Below are positions 30,167 through 42,055 of a stretch of 64,000 nucleotides of DNA, one piece after another. Source of the DNA: Nematostella vectensis (lineage: Eukaryota; Cnidaria; Anthozoa; Actiniaria; Edwardsiidae); assembly GCF_932526225.1 (NCBI RefSeq), contig NC_064034.1:1846001-1910000 (forward strand), in the 5' to 3' direction. The first letter of the stretch is position 1. Every line of letters starts with the position of its first letter. Below the pieces are notes generated by a model, which worked only from the letters and a program-made list of their open reading frames with translations, was not told where the DNA came from and searched no databases. A program made the translations under genes and the position numbers.

Positions 30167-33100
30167 ATGTCTCGATGGTACATCTCAATAGACGTTTTAG
30201 GTATTATTGTTTTCTGCGTCGGATCTCAAACGTTCTTGGTCACCAAGGACAGCTTCTCATCTCTGGATCATTTTGCATTTGAGCAGCAGTTTTGCAAGCT
30301 TCACAGCAACTCGACAAGTCTTTGTCACAACTTTAACGCTAGGGTTTCGAGTCGGTCGCTGTCGAATTGCCCGTGTCAATGCAGTGAGCCTGCGAGGACG
30401 CTTTGGTTTGATAGCAGAAAAATGGGTTGCGTTGATGATGATGTCATCAGGAAAAGAATTGGTAAGTATCCTTAATCTTTTTCAGTTTTGTTTAGATTGC
30501 CATAATTGCATAAACAAAAGGCTTAGCCGAATGGTTCAGTGCTTATTACATATATGCATGTCTTTTTATCGGTCGATGTTTAGTGCAAATCTTTCTTTCA
30601 GTGCCGTTTCTATATATTTAACTCCAGGATGGGAAGACAAAAAAAAAAGGTGTTTGCCAACGTCCCGGTTGTTGTATAGGTGTCAAGAGCAAACCATTTG
30701 CTCCTATGTTCTCCAGGTTGCCAAAAAGTGCTGGAGGGCTCGTCCACCGTAATTGCGGTTGTTAACGACACCAGTTTCGTCACTGAACTCAAGACGTCTC
30801 TTCATGGAAACTGCTCGCGTATCTATCAAGCAAAATACAGAAAATGCTTTCAGTGGACAGTTCTTAACATGAATGAGATAGGGTTTCGATTCTTCAAAGA
30901 AGGCTCAAGGTTTTTTGCTAAGGTGAATTTAGATAAGGCAACTTGCTTTGTTTTACTGTTGAGAAACTTGAGAGTAGCCTTACCCTTCTCGGCTTTCGTA
31001 GAATGAATATAAAATACATATTTCCCCCCACCCTCTTCCCCCTATGTGTTACTGGCAATGTGATGATGTCATGAAAATAATTTTATTGAGACTAACCTAC
31101 CAGGTTTATTTTCTCTCAGTTGGAGAACGTTACAAATAGCAGCTTAGCACTTGTAACTGGCAACATACTAAAGTTCACATACGAGTGTGATGGATCAGAG
31201 ATTTGCTTGCTTGCCAAAATTCCTGGACGCATTGTCTGTAGTAAGTAACTCTAAGCGTCTCTTTGAGAGACTACATGTAATATTGAAAAGAAAAGGTTGT
31301 CCACCTTAAAGAGACACAACCACGTGCCACGTGAATCATTACTGTATGCACTCAATTTTCGCATGTAGAGTGTCAAATGTGTTACACTGGACTGTTTGCA
31401 AAGCGCGGTAAATTCAAATACGAAAAAATGTCCTCGCGGAAAGTTGTCTAAATAATGAATTACGTCACGTTTCTAAAACTGGTTGACAACCTTTTCATTA
31501 TGTTAGAAATAATTTCCGGTTTTTCTACTTCCACATAAAAAAAAAAATTGGAAAGCTTCCTTCGGCGGTCAGACGTGAGTCCTATGGTGGCAGTCTGAGG
31601 CGCCATCTTATGCCTTCCATTCGGCAATCGTATTTGCGCTTTCGGTCCCAGCATTACAGCTACAAGGAGGGTGAAAGTTTCTCAAATACAGTCGTTTGAC
31701 AAAAGGTTGTAATCAACCGGCTTTGCGACTACGCGACAAGCCCGCATGTAAGCATGGGTAAAAACCACTGAAGCGCTTAGCTGCATATATTAGCCACTGC
31801 ATAACTTTAGACTTAGACGGTGTGGCGGTGGCTAATATATTCAACTAGGCGCTTCAGTGGTTTTTACCCATGCTTACATGCGGGCTTGTCGCGTAGTCGC
31901 AAAGCCGGTTGATGACAACCTTTTGTCAAACGACTGTATATTTTATTTCCCTCTGCACCGCCCAAAAAAGTACCCCGAGATAGATACCTGAGTACGTTAT
32001 AAGACTAAGGTAGTAAAATGATATAGAATAAAACTAAGATTAGAAAGCTATATTAACAATATAACTAAGATTAGAAAGCTATATTAACAATATAACTAAG
32101 ATTAGAAAGATATATTAACAATATAGCTATGAGAAGACTACTTATAATATTGATGAGTTCCACATCATTCCTGAACCTGCCAGTTTTGTGGAGATTAAAA
32201 ATTGTCGCCTGTCCTTAAATGTATCGTACAGTGGTGGAAGCCTGTGTTATCGGTCGTTGACAATGTCTGCGAATGGACTTAAAGCCCAGTGGAAACAGCG
32301 TCAACATTTTTGGCGAAAAGCCGGCGAGACGTGGTTCCAACAATGATGCCGTTAATCATGCTAGGAGGAGCTGTTAGTTCGCCAAAATTTTCATTGTCTA
32401 TTAGGCAACCGAACGTAGCGTCACTAGTAAAGCTGGCTGATGTTTGTGCTATTTACAGGGCTTTATGGTAGAATCCTGGGCACTCTGAAAATACGTGCTT
32501 GTCCTATTCAGTTTTAAATTTGGTTGTATTTTATTTCAGGCCTCACGGGGATAAAGCATGACCAAACATCTAGTAACGATTCACTTATAGAAGATGAGCC
32601 AACTACTCGGACTTTCTTACCCACCAAAACTTCCTACACGAATGGATCAGCCAGCAAAGGCAAATTCCAGGAGCCAAAAGAAAATGATACTTTAACGAAT
32701 GTTATCATAGGAATCGGAGGGGTGTTGGCCGTTGCTTTACTCATTGGCTTATTTGTTTTTATTTACCGTCACTGGGAAGCAAAAGGTTGGTTTTGCTTTA
32801 TTATAACTGAGAATTTCATATAGGTCTTCACACATGCAATAGAGAAACTGAAAATGAGAATCCCTTCTTTCCGATCCTCTTTCTTTGGGGGTCGTATCTA
32901 CTGTTTTCCCTCTTTGACAAATAAAGGGAGCTCTGTTCACAGTGAACTTTAGTTACTATAGCTTTTTTTGGTTTTCACTATCGCTCAGACGAATTAATTG
33001 TCTATTTTATTTAGCTTTGAAAGCAAGAAAGCCTCGAAAGAGACTGAGCCCAAGTCCGTCTTGTCATAACAAGGCCTTCCATTGTCAGAGTTCACTAGGA

Positions 33101-33733
33101 AACATTTATGCAAACCATGGACAAACTTACTTTAACGATAACTCCGAAGACGACTTGATCTCGCCGGATAGATCATTCTACAAGAAGTCCATTGAGCTAC
33201 CGACCTCTGGTTTTCCAGAGTCTCTGATAAGTTTCCAGGAGGAGAATGATGAGTCTGCGCTTTACGCATCTCCTGCTTCATTCATGCGCCAGCCACCGGT
33301 GTCCCCGCTAGACCCTGACGCTCATAACACGTGCGCTACTCTGCCACGGTTAAACAGCCTCGTAGAGCGACTCAACTGGTCTACACCTGACACTGTTGGG
33401 AACCCACATAGACCTGGATCTCCGAGGAACAGTCCCTTTGTCATAACACCAGATAGCTCTTTCTACAAGAAGGCCATTGAGATTCCGAGGGCGAGGAGTC
33501 CACATCTTAAGGGACAATCTAATGATGTCATCGATCGGCTGAGATTTAGTACTCCTCGTGATAGAGGTATAGAGAATGATTATGAATCTCTGGACGAGTT
33601 CTGTAGAGTGATGGCCCGAAAGCGGCAAGATGGGCAGAGGTCTATAGGATTGGACGCAGAGAAACATAGCCAGGCGCCCACGTGTATCGTGGCAAGCGAT
33701 GATCATGATTACGATGATGCTCTTATGCACTAA
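30167..33733 (+). CDS. Receptor gene A: single-pass membrane protein with cysteine-rich ectodomain and tyrosine-bearing tail, 528 aa
   Basis: Exons 30167-30461, 30717-30922, 31120-31240, 32540-32785 and 33015-33733, all in phase, sum to 1,587 nt. The N-terminus (MSRWYISIDVLGIIVFCVGS) looks like a signal peptide. Residues about 20-98 hold the family cysteine module (FC, LC, CPCQC, GC). Exons 2 and 3 add further ectodomain with several N-x-S/T sites. Exon 4 encodes a Thr/Ser-rich stalk and a membrane helix (about 261-283, VIIGIGGVLAVALLIGLFVF). The tail (284-528) has two SFYKK[SA]IE[LI] repeats, YASP (a YxxP motif) and ENDYESLDEF, a hemITAM-like site. It shares exon plan and phases with gene B. 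No named domain is recognised. Intron 3 holds a palindromic MITE. Confidence 0.8.
31689..31936. mobile_element. Palindromic MITE, 248 bp, TA target site (Tc1/mariner-like)
   Basis: Inverted arms of about 112 bp begin CAGTCGTTTGACAAAAGGTT and are nearly identical (TGTAATC versus TGTCATC; CTTAGCTG versus CCTAGTTG), separated by a loop of about 25 bp. TA dinucleotides flank both ends (31687-31688 and 31937-31938), as expected for a Tc1/mariner-type target duplication. There is no coding capacity. It is inserted in intron 3 of receptor gene A. Confidence 0.88.
32035..32130. repeat. 31-bp tandem repeat, 3 copies
   Basis: Units contain ATAACTAAGATTAGAAAGCT ATATTAACA. It lies in intron 3 of gene A. 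Confidence 0.85.
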
Positions 33734-35295
33734 AATACTCATGTATTTGAACAGGCTGAGCAACATACTTATACTTACAAAGAATCCTTGGTTAAATATG
33801 CCGAAAATAAATACATTTCCATACCAAAAATACATTCGAAAGTTTACTATTGATTACCAATTTTTCGCTTTTTATTTATTTTTAGAGTAAACAACTGAAA
33901 TTGTGAAAAGTATGGTAACAAAGCTTTCTCAGAACTATCGCAGGTCTACTCACTAGGGCAGGTGTACTCACTAGGGATGAGCCGCAGAGTTTGTGTGCTC
34001 ATAAAAAAAAATACAAGAAGATCAGCTTTTTACTACATTTCGTTATGATCCAAAAATTATCCTAAATATTGTTTGGGGCATAAAACCCTGTTATAAAATA
34101 AATATTTAATAAAATTCTAATAATTACAAAGTTGTGTGCCTCGGGGCAAGACCTATTCCTAACCACCCCCGACGGAGAAAATTTGTTCAGCGGCAACTCC
34201 AAACAATGTTTGTATGAATTTTTGCCCCCTGGAGGTCGGCACTGAAACTTCCACCCACCTCCTGAATGTACCATTCCTTCCGTGGAGAAAAGGTATTGTA
34301 CGGATGGATAACCACGTGTGCACTATCATGATTAATAGACCATGCGCTTTGTACATAAATTACGCAAGGAATCTGCAAAATAAAATCCTGAAGCCCTTTT
34401 GCAATAATTTTCAGCGCGATTTTATGATTGTTCTTTGAGACTTTTATCACGATGAAGCTTTTTCTTCTGCTTCTGCTGATTCATTAAGGCTGCACGCCTT
34501 ATTGGTTATGTATCGTCATAAAGCTGTAATTATTTGTTCATATGTTGATTTATCTTTTTATTTATTTATCATCTATTCATTTATTTTCTAGCTTTCATCA
34601 CCTAAACAACAGCGATTACAAACACGATGAACACGAAATACAAGGGGTGAACAAAAGACACAAGCACGGTGCCCATGTAAAGTTGCTGTTTTTTCCACGG
34701 CTGCTTTGCCGCTTTCTGTTGTGATGTTGATTTTAATGCTTGCTTTCTGTTGATTGGTTTTAAAACCAATTTAAAAACATCAACTTTCGAACCTATATTT
34801 ATTGATCGTGCTAAGTATCTGCCATGGTTGGGTTCGCTAGTTGAATGCTGCTTTACATTCTTGGCATACAAACTTCAATCACATGATAACGTATCGATCG
34901 TTTAGCAGCACGTATAGCCATATAATTTTATAGTGATGGTGGCATTTGTTTAGCTCCTATCCAAAAGGAGACTCCGCCTTCTACAGGCTGCGTATAACAC
35001 TATCAGATGGATTTGCTTTAAAATGAAACAATGAGAGAGTGAAAACAACCCAACTTAGAAATGCATCTTTGAAGAGGAGCTGAAGCTGGAGACAGTATTC
35101 CTGAAACAACTAAACCCCATTTAGATTTCACTGAGGAAGATTAAGAAGTTTTCTTAATATACACGCAAGATTGGAGCATTATATAAACAATATTGGAGCA
35201 TTCATTCATCGTATGAATTGCTTGGATCATTTTACTTCAATATCGTTTGATACGTTGTCTCTGGGAATCTTACTTCCGCAAGGAAGTTGTTTGAC
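33734..35295. other. Intergenic region between receptor genes A and B, with a polyadenylation signal
   Basis: An AATAAA at 33806-33811, 73 bp after the gene A stop, is a plausible polyadenylation signal. The remainder is AT-rich, with short TTTA runs near 34,555-34,590, and no gene I can support. Confidence 0.6.
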
Positions 35296-38200
35296 ATGTC
35301 CTCACTAATGATACTGCAATTTCTTAATGTGGTGGTCTTAATTTCTCCTGGCCTGTTATGTTATTCTTCTGAAAATTTTACCATCACAAGAGCGCATCTT
35401 GACCTGTTTATTGTACCGCCGTCCTTTTGCGGAAGTTACGTAAACAAGACGGTGATGTGTCAGGAATATAATGCTTTCCTAACGAAGAAAAAAAATAATT
35501 GTACATGCAAATGTGTCAGAAGAGCACCAACTTTTGGCTTCTTCAACAACACGTGGAATTGTACTAAGAATAACATAGTCAGAAGCGTGTTAGGTAAATG
35601 CATTTGAGAGCGATGAAATTAATAACAACAGCAACAATCATAGTTATATTTTTATTGTAAAAGTAATAATGATAATGATAATCATGGTAATAATGATAAT
35701 AATAATAATAGTAAAAGTATAAGTAATCATACTGTTTCGAATTTATTTTCGAAATAATTTGCATGAGTGCGTTTTTCAAGAGCACCGTCTTCTTACCTTT
35801 GCTTAACACCGTGCAGTAATACTGCACTGAATTACCTTAAATCTGCACTGAATTACCTGAAAACTGCACTGCTTTCAGCCAATCCAAATCGAGTATTTTG
35901 GCCATGTATAATGATGATTTGGATTTATAAGAGCTACGTGATGCATTTTTTTTTTTTCAAAACTACTTATTTGAATGGCTCCCTTTGATTGTTGTGTCTT
36001 GCTTGTTACGGTAGGAATTACAGATCTCACCTTAAAAAGTGAAAAAAGACAGGATTCAGTGATCAAAGTCTTCAAGAAAGATGTGTCAGTCGACAGTATC
36101 TACGAGACATGCGATCATCCTACTGTAGCGGTCAACGGTACAAGCTTACTGCGTTGTGATGGTTTTTACCAGGATCTTTCGAACAAAGATTTCAAGTTTG
36201 CTCAGGAAAATTCTACCGAACCTTGTAAGGTAAACGGACCTCAATCTTATTTTTGGATAAAGAAAATATCCAATAACAACGATGGTAGATCAGAATTAGA
36301 ATTTTATCAATTCTAAATTAAAAACGGATCTATTCTTCTCACATTTTATAGCAGCCCCAAATAAACTCGAATGACAGGGTATAGCATGGGTTGCCGCCGT
36401 ATAAGTAATTTTAGTCTTTGTTGTTATCGGTTTCTTAGTTTGCCTACACGCCATCAGCTAAAGGCGAGAACATGAAAGGTCATATCATAAGAATCAAGTA
36501 TCATAAAGGAAACGTTACACAGTGGTTTGGTGTTAAGATTCAAGGTACAATAAAATGTAAGTATTTTATATACACCCCTAAATCCTCAATAACACGTATT
36601 CAGTATTTAACTTTTGAAAGTTCTTATAATGACAGTATCATCAATAAAATAAGGCGCTATGGAGACGACTTTAGAGACGATTTAGCGGTTGCCAAAGATT
36701 TTCAGCTTACTTAATTGCAATGTATTTCTTCTATTTTAATGATACTTTATCTTTGCTTTAAATTTAGGCTCTGTGACAAGTCCCCCGACTATTACGACGC
36801 ACTCTTTGCCAGTAGCAACATCACTACCAAAACAACAAACATCACCAAAAGTAACATCACCACAGCAGACATCAACATCACCACAAGAAACATCAACATC
36901 ATCATCAAAACAGACATCAACACAACAAACATCATCATCACAACAGACATCAACATCACCACCACAAACAACGACATCACCATCACAACAGACATCAACA
37001 TCACCACCACAAACAACGACATCACCATCACAACAGACAACATCACCACCACCATCGTCACCATCTATTGGACAACCATGGATACCTGTTACTAGCACGC
37101 CAACACATGCTGACCAACGTGAGACAGATCAACAGGAAGGGAGCAAGCCTGACACTTTAACTGTGACCTCCGGCGTCGTGTCTGTCATTCTTGTGCTGCT
37201 CATCCTGGCCATTATAGTGGCTGCGTGGTACAGAAGAAGACGGCTTAAAAATGGTGCGTGATGGTCATCGTAGTAGTGTAAAACTTTGACCGAAGATTCC
37301 TATTTAGGTCACAGTGCATTTGTTTAAAGTTACATTAAGAAATCAAAAAATATATAGTATTCTTTTTTTATTTTTAGGAGATACTACAGGAGTAAGAAGT
37401 GAACAATCTGTAAGTACCTTTGATATGGTACTAAAAGTAGCCCAAATGATTACTGATGCCATTTTTCCTCCTTCAAACAGAGGGTTACTGGGATGACAAA
37501 TGATACGATTCCACGTGACGATAACGACTACGCCTTTCCCTTGCCAACAATCGAGAAGAGCCAAAGAGGTAATCATCGCTACCATTAACGAGATCCTTAC
37601 ACTAGGGTCCATCATTAGCGTCAAGTTCTTTAAGGTTTTTGACGCATTTATCTAATTTGTGTGTCCTACGTGTCCCATCCGCCTAGGATATAAAGAAAAA
37701 AAATGTTTATAGCGCCTATGCGCAAGTGGTGCAATTTGCGAGGACATTTGAACATGTGCAAACATGACTGACAGACTTTCAGTACATAGTTGCTGTATCT
37801 AGTGATGTTCCCCAACCTTTTTTATATTTTTTTTTCTTTTTCCCATTATAAGAGAAGCTGTTGATTGTAAACAAAAGTCAAGAAGGGGTGGAGGTATAGT
37901 CCTCCTGTGTCAATGTGGTAACGAAATATGGTTTATCAATTACTATCGACATTAAATACGTGCAAGTTTGTTTCGGTCTTATAAGAAGCAAACATGGATC
38001 CTCAAATTTGTTAATATTCTATTATAGAGCCCGTTGAAGGCGTTTATAGCGAGCCTTACAGCGATAACAGGAATGCGCAAATCCGGCAAAACTTGCAATC
38101 AAGGAAAACACAACCTGGTCAAAAAAATGGGGTTTATGAACAAGCATATAATGAAGAGGATCATAATGTGCAACCCGCAGATTTCCCTGGCTACGTGGTC

Positions 38201-39013
38201 CTTGAAGGACCGGATTCTGAAGCTTTTCCTGATGAGCAACCCACCGATGCACCTGTCTATGGGGTCCTTGAGAGCCCTGTATATGAAGGCACTTATGGAA
38301 GGCAACCCATCGACGGCCCTGTTTATGGTGTCCTCGAGGGCCCTGAATATGAAGGCACTTACGGAGGGCAGCCCACCGACGACCCTGTCTATGATGTCCT
38401 CGAGGGCCCTGAATATGAAGGCACTTACGGAGGGCAACCCATCGACGGACCTGTCTATGGTGTCCTCGAGGGCCCTGAATATGAAGGCACTTACGGAGGG
38501 CAGCCCACCGACGGCCCTGTCTATGGTGTCCTCGAGGGCCCTGAATATGAAGGCACTTACGGAGGGCAGCCCACCGACGGCCCTGTCTATGGTGTCCTCG
38601 AGGGCCCTGAATATGAAGGCACTTACGGAGGGCAGCCCACCGACGGCCCTGTCTATGGTGTCCTCGAGGGCCCTGAATATAAAGGCACTTACAGAGGGCA
38701 ACCCACCGACGGCCCTGTCTATGGTGTCCTCGAGGGCCCTGAATATGAAGGCACTTACGGAGGGCAGCCCACCGACGACCCTGTCTATGATGTCCTCGAG
38801 GGCCCTGAATATAAAGGCACTTACAGAGGGCAACCCACCGACGGCCCTGTCTATGGTGTGCTTGAGGAACCAGACTCTGTGAGCCTAGATATGATAGAAC
38901 AGAGATCGCCTGAGGTGATGGATAGTCCAGGAGCGACTGCGACGTATGAAAGCCTAGTAAACCCAGCGAATCCAGTCTATGGGTCACTTATCGAAAATGC
39001 CTCAAATTGCTAG
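35296..39013 (+). CDS. Receptor gene B: ITAM-bearing single-pass membrane protein with repeat tail, 740 aa
   Basis: Exons 35296-35593, 36015-36229, 36439-36556, 36768-37253, 37378-37409, 37481-37568 and 38028-39013 are in phase and sum to 2,223 nt. A signal peptide is followed by the family cysteine module (FC, MC, NCTCKC, NC) after the motif SENFTITR. Exon 4 gives a long Ser/Thr/Gln/Pro stalk (mucin-like) and a membrane helix (about 341-364, GVVSVILVLLILAIIVAAWY) followed by RRRR. The tail (373-740) has NDYAFP (a YxxP motif), about ten tandem PVYGVLEGPEYEGTYGG units, and ends with TYESLVNPANPVYGSL. That is YxxL-x7-YxxL, the canonical ITAM. ITAM tyrosines in vertebrates are phosphorylated by Src kinases and bind Syk/ZAP-70; such a role here is inference. 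It is a paralogue of A, C, D, E and F, and its ligand is unknown. Confidence 0.85.
38240..38872 (+). repeat. 66-bp coding repeat in the gene B tail, 9 units plus a partial
   Basis: The in-frame unit of 22 residues includes PVYGVLEGPEYEGTYGG and then QPTDG. Units 3 and 9 have DPVYDVL; two units have YKGTYRG. Each unit carries three tyrosines (YGVL, YEGT, YGGQ). Both strands stay largely open across the repeat, so the long reverse and +1 open frames here are shadows. Confidence 0.93.
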
Positions 39014-39978
39014 CAGATCCAGCCCGTATGCTTTAGCTTCAAACGTGAATTCCTTTTTAATTCCACATGAAACAGCCTATTTAGAAATATTCTTTGCATG
39101 AAGTTCGTACACTACAGCGTTACCTTTTAGACCAGCAACTTTAAACTGTATAATGTGAATTTATCTGTACTATTATAAGCTCTAAGTCTGTCGGACAAAC
39201 GGTTTTGATTGGCTGAGCAGTAGTATGACGTCATCAACCTGAAAGACCAAAGATTTTCAATCTGTGCCCATCCGTGTTATGTGACATATCGTGACAGACA
39301 ATGATCAGCTCAGTACCAAGCATGCGCTCATCTTTCAATTGTCCATCTACCGAAGCAGAAAGGTTTTTTCGTTATTTACGTTTTTGTGGAGTAGCAAAGA
39401 TTTAGTTTTTTTGTATTCAAAACTTGTAAGAGGCATTTTTAAAGCAAACAATTTGCGAATTACCAGTTAGGTAAGATCTGAAACAATTCATCGCGATTGG
39501 AATCTGCATTAAAGTTATATCTGAAATACAACACAATATATCTAGCCGCTTTTAGTATATATGAAAGATCAACTGTTTCACAGGTGAACGAAAATCTTCT
39601 TCATAGACCTCTTGACCTCAATAAATCATATTGACAGATCTCTAAAACAGTTGGCTAAAGTGCCAATGATCAAAATATTAAGACTTAGTTAAATAGCTCT
39701 ATAATGCGTCTCTGTTAGATTTGAAAAAGTAACAAACTTCCTGCAGTCAACATAACCATTCACCAATAATTTTATAGACCGGCAATTTTATAGAAACTCG
39801 AAAAGACGATTCAGACCATATTGCTTGAAAAGCAATGATACTAGAAAAACATTTTTACTACAGTTTAGATTTACAAAATAATGCAAATGTACCTAATAAA
39901 ACATAGATTAATGGTTTATTAAATTTTGATTACTACGATATACATTCGCATACGATACGAGTTGAACAACTAAATCGC
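39014..39978. other. Intergenic region between receptor genes B and C
   Basis: AT-rich DNA of about 1 kb. An AATAAA at about 39,624 is far from the gene B stop. I see no gene or recognisable repeat. Confidence 0.5.
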
Positions 39979-42055
39979 ATGAAGCATCTTTTTCTTGTTG
40001 CGTCTTTTTTCCCTGCTGGACCGTTTTCTTCTGAAAACTTCACCATCACAAGAAATGCGACCGATAATCATGATCGGTTTGTCGTACCGCCGTCCTGGTG
40101 CGGGATATACGAGAATAAGACGAGGATGTGTCAGGAATGCAATGCTCGACCAGTCACTATGTGGTGTGTACTTGTGGGAAAGAAGCGGCCACTTTCGGCA
40201 CTTTTAACAACAACATTTGGTGGTATACATAGAACAAGGTACAATGTCAGAAGTATTTCTATACCTGATATACCCGCCCAATAGTTAAAAATTTATAAGA
40301 AAATGACCAGTAGGGTGTGGCTGTGCCCCCATTGTTTTCTTAATGTTTCTGTATCGTCGACTATGGTTAACGTTTGGCCGTCAAAGCCTGTATATTTTAA
40401 AGCCTGCAAAAGTATCAAAAAAGCTAAAATAGATAAAGTGAAAATAGGGTAAAATTAAAGAATTATCAGTAAAAAAATCATTGAAATAAGGTGTTTCATC
40501 ATACTTTGTTCATTTTGTTTCATTTTTATTTGAAGTTGGTCATTGTATTACCCACTATTTTCATTTAATCGTATTGAACAATTGGCTATCAAGACACGTA
40601 GAACCACGTCCATTGTTATCGCTGCTGCAGACTTTACAATTTTATGATGGTCCAGGAAACAGACTTAAAAACAGCACTGAAGATTTCAGTTTTCCCTCGA
40701 TTTGTTTTAGGTTGGTTCAAGTAGTTTGGCAATTTAAGAATTCCAATTTCCGCGAATCAAACACATAAATGTTGTGTGTTGTGCTGTCATGTGTTTAGTG
40801 ACTGTGAGTCGGTTAACCTGACTGAGGCGTATACGATTATCCAGTTCAAGCCCGAACAAGCCAGCTGACATGCAATGTTTCTTTCAAGAATATCCCAAAT
40901 ATTATAGAGTTCAAGTATGGTCGCCAGCAACATATCGGATCACCGTCAAGTTTAATTTCCTATAAGGTAATTTCGAAAAAGCATATTTAGGGATCAATTC
41001 CCCTTAATGTTTATATTACACATGGAGAAAATACAAAGAAGCATGTCATTTCAGAACTTTCTCTAGATTACTTGTGCCCGAAAGTTTTTTTTCAGACGGA
41101 CATCATTTGGATTACCTTTATATTTCTTAAAGATATCTGCCAAAAAAAGAATAAAACAAAAAACAAACAAACAGGATATTCTTACGTCCTTGTGATTTCC
41201 GTCACGCTCCTCTTCCAAGCCAATCAAACCCTCACCCAGTACCACCCCTATCAAACCCTCACCCAGTACCACCAGCACCACCCCTATCAAACCCTCACCC
41301 AGTACCAACCCTATCAAACCCTCACCCAGCACCACCAGCACCACCCCTATCAAACCCTCACCCAGCACCACCCCTATCAAACCCTCACCCAGCACCACCC
41401 CTATCAAACCCTCACCCAGCACCACCCCTATCAAACCCTCACCCAGTACCAACCCTATCAAACCCTCACCCAGCACCACCCCTATCAAACCCTCACCCAG
41501 CACCACCCCTATCAAACCCTCACCCAGTACCACCAGCACCACCCCAATCAAACCCTCACCCAGCACCACCCCTATCAAACCCTCACCAGTACCACCAGCA
41601 CCACCCCAATCAAACCCTCACCCAGCTCCACCCCTATCAAACCCTCACCCAGCACCACCCCTATCAAACCCTCACCTAGTACCACCCCTATCAAACCCTC
41701 ACCCAGTACCACCCCTATCAAACCCTCACCCAGTACCACCCCTATCAAACCCTCACCCAGCACCACCCCTATCAAACCCTCACCCAGCACCACCCCTATC
41801 AAACCCTCACCCAGTACCACCAGCACCACCCCTATCAAACCCTCACCCAGCACCACCCCTATCAAACCCTCACCCAGTACCACGCCTGGAGTGCATGACC
41901 GAGGGGACAGGGTCCAGCATCAAGGTCGTGACGAGTCTGGCATGGCAGCCATCATCTCCGGGGTCGTCGCCGCTATTGTTGTACTTCTTGTCCTGGCTAT
42001 CATAGCGGCCTTGTGGTCCAGAAGACGCCTTTGGTTTCTGAGGATGGTTCAATAG
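39979..42055 (+). pseudogene. Receptor gene C: decayed paralogue that has lost its cytoplasmic tail
   Basis: Exon 1 (from 39979) has a signal-like start, SSENFTITR, PPSWCG and RMCQEC, like gene B. It then shifts frame near 40,150: the cysteine/TFG block continues in another frame, meets a stop, and the exon 1 donor is lost. Weak remains of exon 2 (about 40,600-40,710) and exon 3 (about 40,869-40,969) follow. The stalk exon (about 41,190-42,055) has a 27-bp repeat with a one-base deletion near 41,580 that changes frame, then GVHDRG and an intact membrane helix. Directly after SRRR the sequence jumps into what is 3' UTR in genes D-F, giving a stop at 42,053. All five tail exons are missing. It could make a tail-less membrane form if upstream exons were supplied, but decay is likelier. 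Confidence 0.7.
41215..41885 (+). repeat. 27-bp stalk minisatellite in gene C
   Basis: The unit contains ACCACCCCTATCAAACCCTC ACCCAGC, about 24 copies with occasional 9-bp extra ACCAGCACC. It encodes TTPIKPSPS in the membrane-linked frame. The left half is out of that frame because of a lost C near 41,580. Confidence 0.93.

Noticed and set aside
33350-33835. A 161-codon minus-strand frame over gene A's last exon
   Set aside because: It is a shadow of the tail exon, which is tied to the gene by splice phase and shared motifs.
38022-38987. A 321-codon minus-strand open frame opposite the gene B tail, and a 282-codon +1 frame
   Set aside because: The 66-bp coding repeat is open on both strands; only the frame that continues from gene B's spliced exons and ends in the ITAM is supported.
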